In this document: positions 18,265 to 20,377 of the stretch, piece after piece
Layout: each line of letters starts with the position of its first letter
How positions within the stretch are numbered: position 1 is the first letter of the stretch
Virus record (IMG/VR): IMGVR_UViG_3300042691_012686
Span: 1 to 20,377 of that record
DNA from: a virus
Strand: one strand, 5' to 3'
Length of the DNA stretch: 20,377 bases
The notes under the pieces: model-generated
Told to the model about the DNA's origin: nothing
The model's database searches: none
What the model saw: only the letters and a program-made list of their open reading frames with translations
Made by a program: the position numbers and the translations under genes

Positions 18265-19037
18265 ACTTTGGGGACCTCGTATGGCTCTATTTGAACTGTT
18301 CCTGTTGGACCGCTCCAGCACTCCTTCTTGACCTTACAGCTTTTGCAGGAGAAGCTAGACTTTGTGAATGGCCTCATGGGAAGATCTCCGTCTTTAAAGT
18401 TATCGTGTACTTCCTGCATCCAAAGAAACAGGTCGTCAATAATCTTTTTATTCCTATCATTCATATGTACTGGAATAACTAAAACCTGTTGAGTATTTTT
18501 ATTTTCATATAGGAAGAATGCCTCTTTTATATCCTTTAACTTCATATATGTTAAAAGCTGCAGTAGGTGATTTGCAGAAGGCTTCATCTCTGCCTGCCTT
18601 GTATCCCATACTTCCTGCTTTGCCGTTTTAATTTCGCCCAGGATCTCTTGCCCATTCCAGTCTAAAACTAAATCAATAAAGCCTCTGATTGGAGGATATT
18701 CATTTATAATTTCTAACTCTTCATGCTTTAGGACACCCATCTTTGCAATTAATTTCTGTAGGCGCTCATGAGCCTGTGTTCCCTGAGCCATATTTGCAAC
18801 AGCAATTGAGTCATTATCATCTACGAAAACTGCACCAGTAAATGCAAGGTACCAATACCTAGGACAATTTCCGCTACCGTATCCAAGAGAAGATGGGCTA
18901 AAAGAAGTTTTAGTCATTGACTGTTCTGGTCTTTTAGATGAAAGATATGCCTCATCTAACATCTTAGCAAACTCTTGTGGGTCGAATGCTCCTGTTACCT
19001 TTTTAAATTTTAGATTACTAACTATGTCTCTGGCCAC
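18261..19037 (-). CDS. Cas4/RecB-like PD-(D/E)XK exonuclease with Fe-S cysteines
   Basis: The 258-aa product has a PD-(D/E)XK core: His90 in GTQAHERL, Asp122 in GFIDLVLDW, the GEIKTAK site (Glu135, Lys137) and a QLLTYM motif with Gln160. Cys58 (GNCPRYWYL) and the C-terminal CKSCKVKKEC (231, 234, 240) are the four-cysteine set that holds a [4Fe-4S] cluster in Cas4 and AddB nucleases. A single-strand-specific exonuclease working with RecA in recombination is the likely role. No CRISPR array or other Cas gene is present. Its ATG overlaps the stop of the 112-aa gene. Confidence 0.9.
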   Translation of the reverse strand: MARDIVSNLKFKKVTGAFDPQEFAKMLDEAYLSSKRPEQSMTKTSFSPSSLGYGSGNCPRYWYLAFTGAVFVDDNDSIAVANMAQGTQAHERLQKLIAKMGVLKHEELEIINEYPPIRGFIDLVLDWNGQEILGEIKTAKQEVWDTRQAEMKPSANHLLQLLTYMKLKDIKEAFFLYENKNTQQVLVIPVHMNDRNKKIIDDLFLWMQEVHDNFKDGDLPMRPFTKSSFSCKSCKVKKECWSGPTGTVQIEPYEVPKV

Positions 19038-19375
19038 TATGAATTGTACCTAACTACATACTTGAGTGCATCTACTAACTTATCAATAGATTCTTTCAAT
19101 GAATAATAAACATTTTTCTTATTATTGTTTGCAGTTCCAGCCTTATCCTTAGCAATAGTCGAATATACTGATGCCATTACAGCAAACTTAGTTGACATAG
19201 CCTGAAGTTCAATAATTAAATGAGGAGCTTTAGCAGATGGTACATCTGGATTCATAAGCATTTTTACAACTATAGCCAAAGCCTTGTCTAAATGCTCGTC
19301 ATTCATGAATTCATGCAGATCATTAAACTCTGTAATATCGCTTATAAGTTCTAATGTATTCTTATCTTGATTCAT
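19037..19375 (-). CDS. Conserved-looking 112-aa protein in the recombination operon
   Basis: The product starts MNQDKNTLELISDITEFNDL and continues HEFMNDEHLDKALAIVVK; a later block reads APHLIIELQAMSTKFAVMAS and the end is LVDALKYVVRY. It is almost all helix. I have no family name. Its place between a XapX-like gene and a nuclease, both by overlaps, suggests a role in DNA recombination or replication, such as single-strand DNA or nuclease binding (inference). ATG 19375 overlaps the upstream stop as TAATG; the 12-residue longer frame is rejected. Confidence 0.7.
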   Translation of the reverse strand: MNQDKNTLELISDITEFNDLHEFMNDEHLDKALAIVVKMLMNPDVPSAKAPHLIIELQAMSTKFAVMASVYSTIAKDKAGTANNNKKNVYYSLKESIDKLVDALKYVVRYNS

Positions 19376-19530
19376 TATAGTACCCTTTGCACCATTCCAT
19401 AGCCTATCCATAATCCGACTATTCCCATGACTCCAGCAAATACTGGAGGTGCTGGTACTGGAAGCTTGAATAGAGCAAATACTGCTCCGACTCCAGCCCC
19501 AGTTATTGTTGTAAGAATGATGTCTTTCAT
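19375..19530 (-). CDS. XapX-like small membrane protein
   Basis: The 51-aa product MKDIILTTITGAGVGAVF continues to LFKLPVPAPPVFAGVMGIVG and GLWIGYGMVQRVL. Two hydrophobic helices flank a PAPPVFAGVMGIVGLWIGY block, the signature of XapX/DUF1427 proteins. The family is uncharacterised. In a DNA-recombination operon it is unexpected. ATG 19530 overlaps the stop of the preceding gene as ATGA; the 13-residue longer frame is rejected. Confidence 0.8.
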   Translation of the reverse strand: MKDIILTTITGAGVGAVFALFKLPVPAPPVFAGVMGIVGLWIGYGMVQRVL

Positions 19531-19826
19531 TTTTCCCACTTTTCTACTAACTGCTCTAGCAGTGACCACTCGATTACTGCTAATCTTGTCTTGCTATTTC
19601 CAGTTCCTAATATTAATTTAAGGACTGGGTACTTGTCTCTATTTACTTTAAATGTATCAGTACAAATCTTTGCCCAAATTTTTTGTGATATGGAAATACT
19701 TGTAGAGTATTCTTTGTAATCTACTACAAAGCTCTTCCATTGAGCATCACCTTTTTGATAATCGCCACGACCACTATTCTTTTGCTGCTTGGCACCATCT
19801 CTTTTGGCTTCTGATCTTTCTGACAT
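19527..19826 (-). CDS. 99-aa unknown protein, possible nuclease-fold
   Basis: The product begins MSERSEAKRDGAKQQKNSGR and has GDYQKGDAQWKSFVVDYKEY and a later LKLILGTGNSKTRLAVIEW. The GD...VVDYKEY segment resembles an acidic/Lys cluster of restriction-endonuclease-type folds, and it sits among recombination genes, but no certain catalytic set is visible. It may be a small nuclease or recombination accessory. The start follows the zinc-ribbon gene as TAATG. Confidence 0.6.
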   Translation of the reverse strand: MSERSEAKRDGAKQQKNSGRGDYQKGDAQWKSFVVDYKEYSTSISISQKIWAKICTDTFKVNRDKYPVLKLILGTGNSKTRLAVIEWSLLEQLVEKWEK

Positions 19827-20014
19827 TACTGCACCTTAAAAATTGTTTCATGGCCTTTAGAGCATCTCCATGACATTACTAAATCTACTGGGTCCCAGTA
19901 CGCTCCAGATACATCTTCATCGCATGTTTTACATGCTCTAATGCCCTGCAAGACTTCTATGTTATATTCCTTTTCCTCAATTTTTGGATTAAGAAACTCA
20001 TCAAGATTTGGCAT
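19826..20014 (-). CDS. 62-aa zinc-ribbon protein
   Basis: The product starts MPNLDEFLNPKIEEKEYNIE and has CKTC near residue 28 and CSKGHE near residue 51, one probable zinc site (CxxC...CxxxH). No known family name. It overlaps the RecA stop by 14 bases and the next start by TAATG, so it is coupled to RecA translation. It may be a RecA-associated or single-strand DNA-binding accessory, which is inference from position. Confidence 0.7.
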   Translation of the reverse strand: MPNLDEFLNPKIEEKEYNIEVLQGIRACKTCDEDVSGAYWDPVDLVMSWRCSKGHETIFKVQ

Positions 20015-20377
20015 TTATCTGCCCAACTAAGCTGTCTACAACATCTGGATTTTCTCTTAAATATGCGACAGCCTTTGCACGTCCTTGAAAACGTTCTCCA
20101 TTTACTGTATACCATGCTCCACCCTTTTCAACAACGCCAACCATTTCTGCAAGATCTAATGTCTCTCCAACATAGTCCACTCCAACGTGATCTCCTTGAT
20201 AGTAGAAATCATACTGTCCAGACAAATTAGGTGGGCCAACCTTATTGTAATCAATGATCCAGTTTACAGGTCTACCTACCCTTTGTTCAATAATCTTATC
20301 GCCAACTTTAACGCCAGCCTTGATAGCATTAGCCTCAGCTTCTGAAGACCATAGTTTAATAACTGTAGAGGAGAAGA
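20001..20377 (-). CDS. recA: RecA-family recombinase, C-terminal part (cut by window edge)
   Basis: The reading frame is open to the right edge, giving 125 C-terminal residues. Recognisable RecA features are GRPVNWIIDYNKVGPPNLSG, LDLAEMVGVVEKGGAWYTVN and GERFQGRAKAVAYLREN, the RecA VDLGVxxGVVEKSGAWYxYxGxRIGQGxxNxxxFL region with NGERFQGR variation. The ATP-binding Walker motifs are upstream and outside the window. RecA forms filaments on single-stranded DNA and directs strand exchange. It leads into the zinc-ribbon gene by overlap and heads the recombination module. Confidence 0.88.
   Translation of the reverse strand, partial: FSSTVIKLWSSEAEANAIKAGVKVGDKIIEQRVGRPVNWIIDYNKVGPPNLSGQYDFYYQGDHVGVDYVGETLDLAEMVGVVEKGGAWYTVNGERFQGRAKAVAYLRENPDVVDSLVGQINAKS

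Noticed and set aside
1-20377. A CRISPR array or CRISPR-Cas locus suggested by the Cas4-like protein
   Set aside because: No regularly spaced direct repeats with unique spacers and no other Cas gene. The protein fits a stand-alone phage recombination nuclease.
229-20377. Insertion sequence or integrase/attachment site marking a prophage
   Set aside because: No transposase, integrase or repeated attachment core was seen. The two tRNAs are complete phage-style genes, and no duplicated tRNA end was found.

Overview
The window looks like part of the genome of a lytic-type, AT-rich double-stranded DNA phage that infects an actinobacterium. Phage identity rests on a large terminase with a likely small subunit, a CHAP endolysin with holin candidates, recombination endonuclease VII, a RecA/RuvC/Cas4-like recombination set and two phage-style tRNA genes. 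The host clade is suggested by a WhiB-type iron-sulfur regulator, a family essentially limited to Actinobacteria and their phages, and by many start codons placed where the transcript should begin (leaderless genes, common in that phylum). A freshwater low-GC actinobacterium is a plausible host, but this is inference. Every gene I can support lies on the minus strand, packed with TAATG or ATGA stop/start overlaps.

In the direction of transcription (right to left): (1) 20377-17433, a recombination module: RecA C-terminus, zinc ribbon, unknown 99-aa protein, XapX-like membrane protein, unknown 112-aa protein, Cas4/RecB-like Fe-S nuclease, zinc-finger protein, RuvC-like resolvase. (2) 17436-14758, a 47-aa HTH protein followed by a surface-modification cassette: FkbM methyltransferase, cytidylyltransferase-like enzyme, two-domain glycosyltransferase. 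(3) 14748-11224, an Nmad1/DUF1599-like protein, then a new promoter and the packaging group: putative TerS, a 55-aa zinc protein, TerL, an 82-aa protein, endonuclease VII. (4) 11238-9745, two tRNA genes (Ile-UAU, Arg-UCU), small conserved proteins, Hsp20 and an FmdB-type zinc ribbon; Hsp20 and FmdB each have a promoter and a structured leader. (5) 9692-6224, a large exported PA14 protein with a C-terminal membrane segment, two small membrane proteins, a lipoprotein and the endolysin: a lysis/envelope region. (6) 6224-5230, a small protein and an acidic protein with phage head-module motifs. (7) 5226-2342, a strong operator-bearing promoter, the WhiB regulator, small zinc and acidic proteins, a membrane-anchored coiled coil and a proteasome/HslV-like peptidase. 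(8) 2341-1, a pyrimidine-dimer glycosylase homologue, thioredoxin, a 56-aa protein, a signal-peptide-bearing surface-type protein ending at a strong terminator, and two small ORFs at the edge.

No portal, capsid, tail or polymerase gene is visible, so the structural genes must lie outside the window or be unrecognised. Seven small genes below 60 codons were found by reading intergenic sequence: 1408-1578, 2583-2756, 6081-6224, 13702-13869, 17293-17436, 37-162 and the truncated one at 1-37. The most interesting signals are the solitary proteasome-like peptidase, the recurrent -10/ATG leaderless promoters, the palindromic operator around the WhiB-operon promoter, the exported PA14 protein, the glycosylation cassette, and a tRNA gene overlapping the end of endonuclease VII. 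All function calls come from motif recognition by eye, without database searches.
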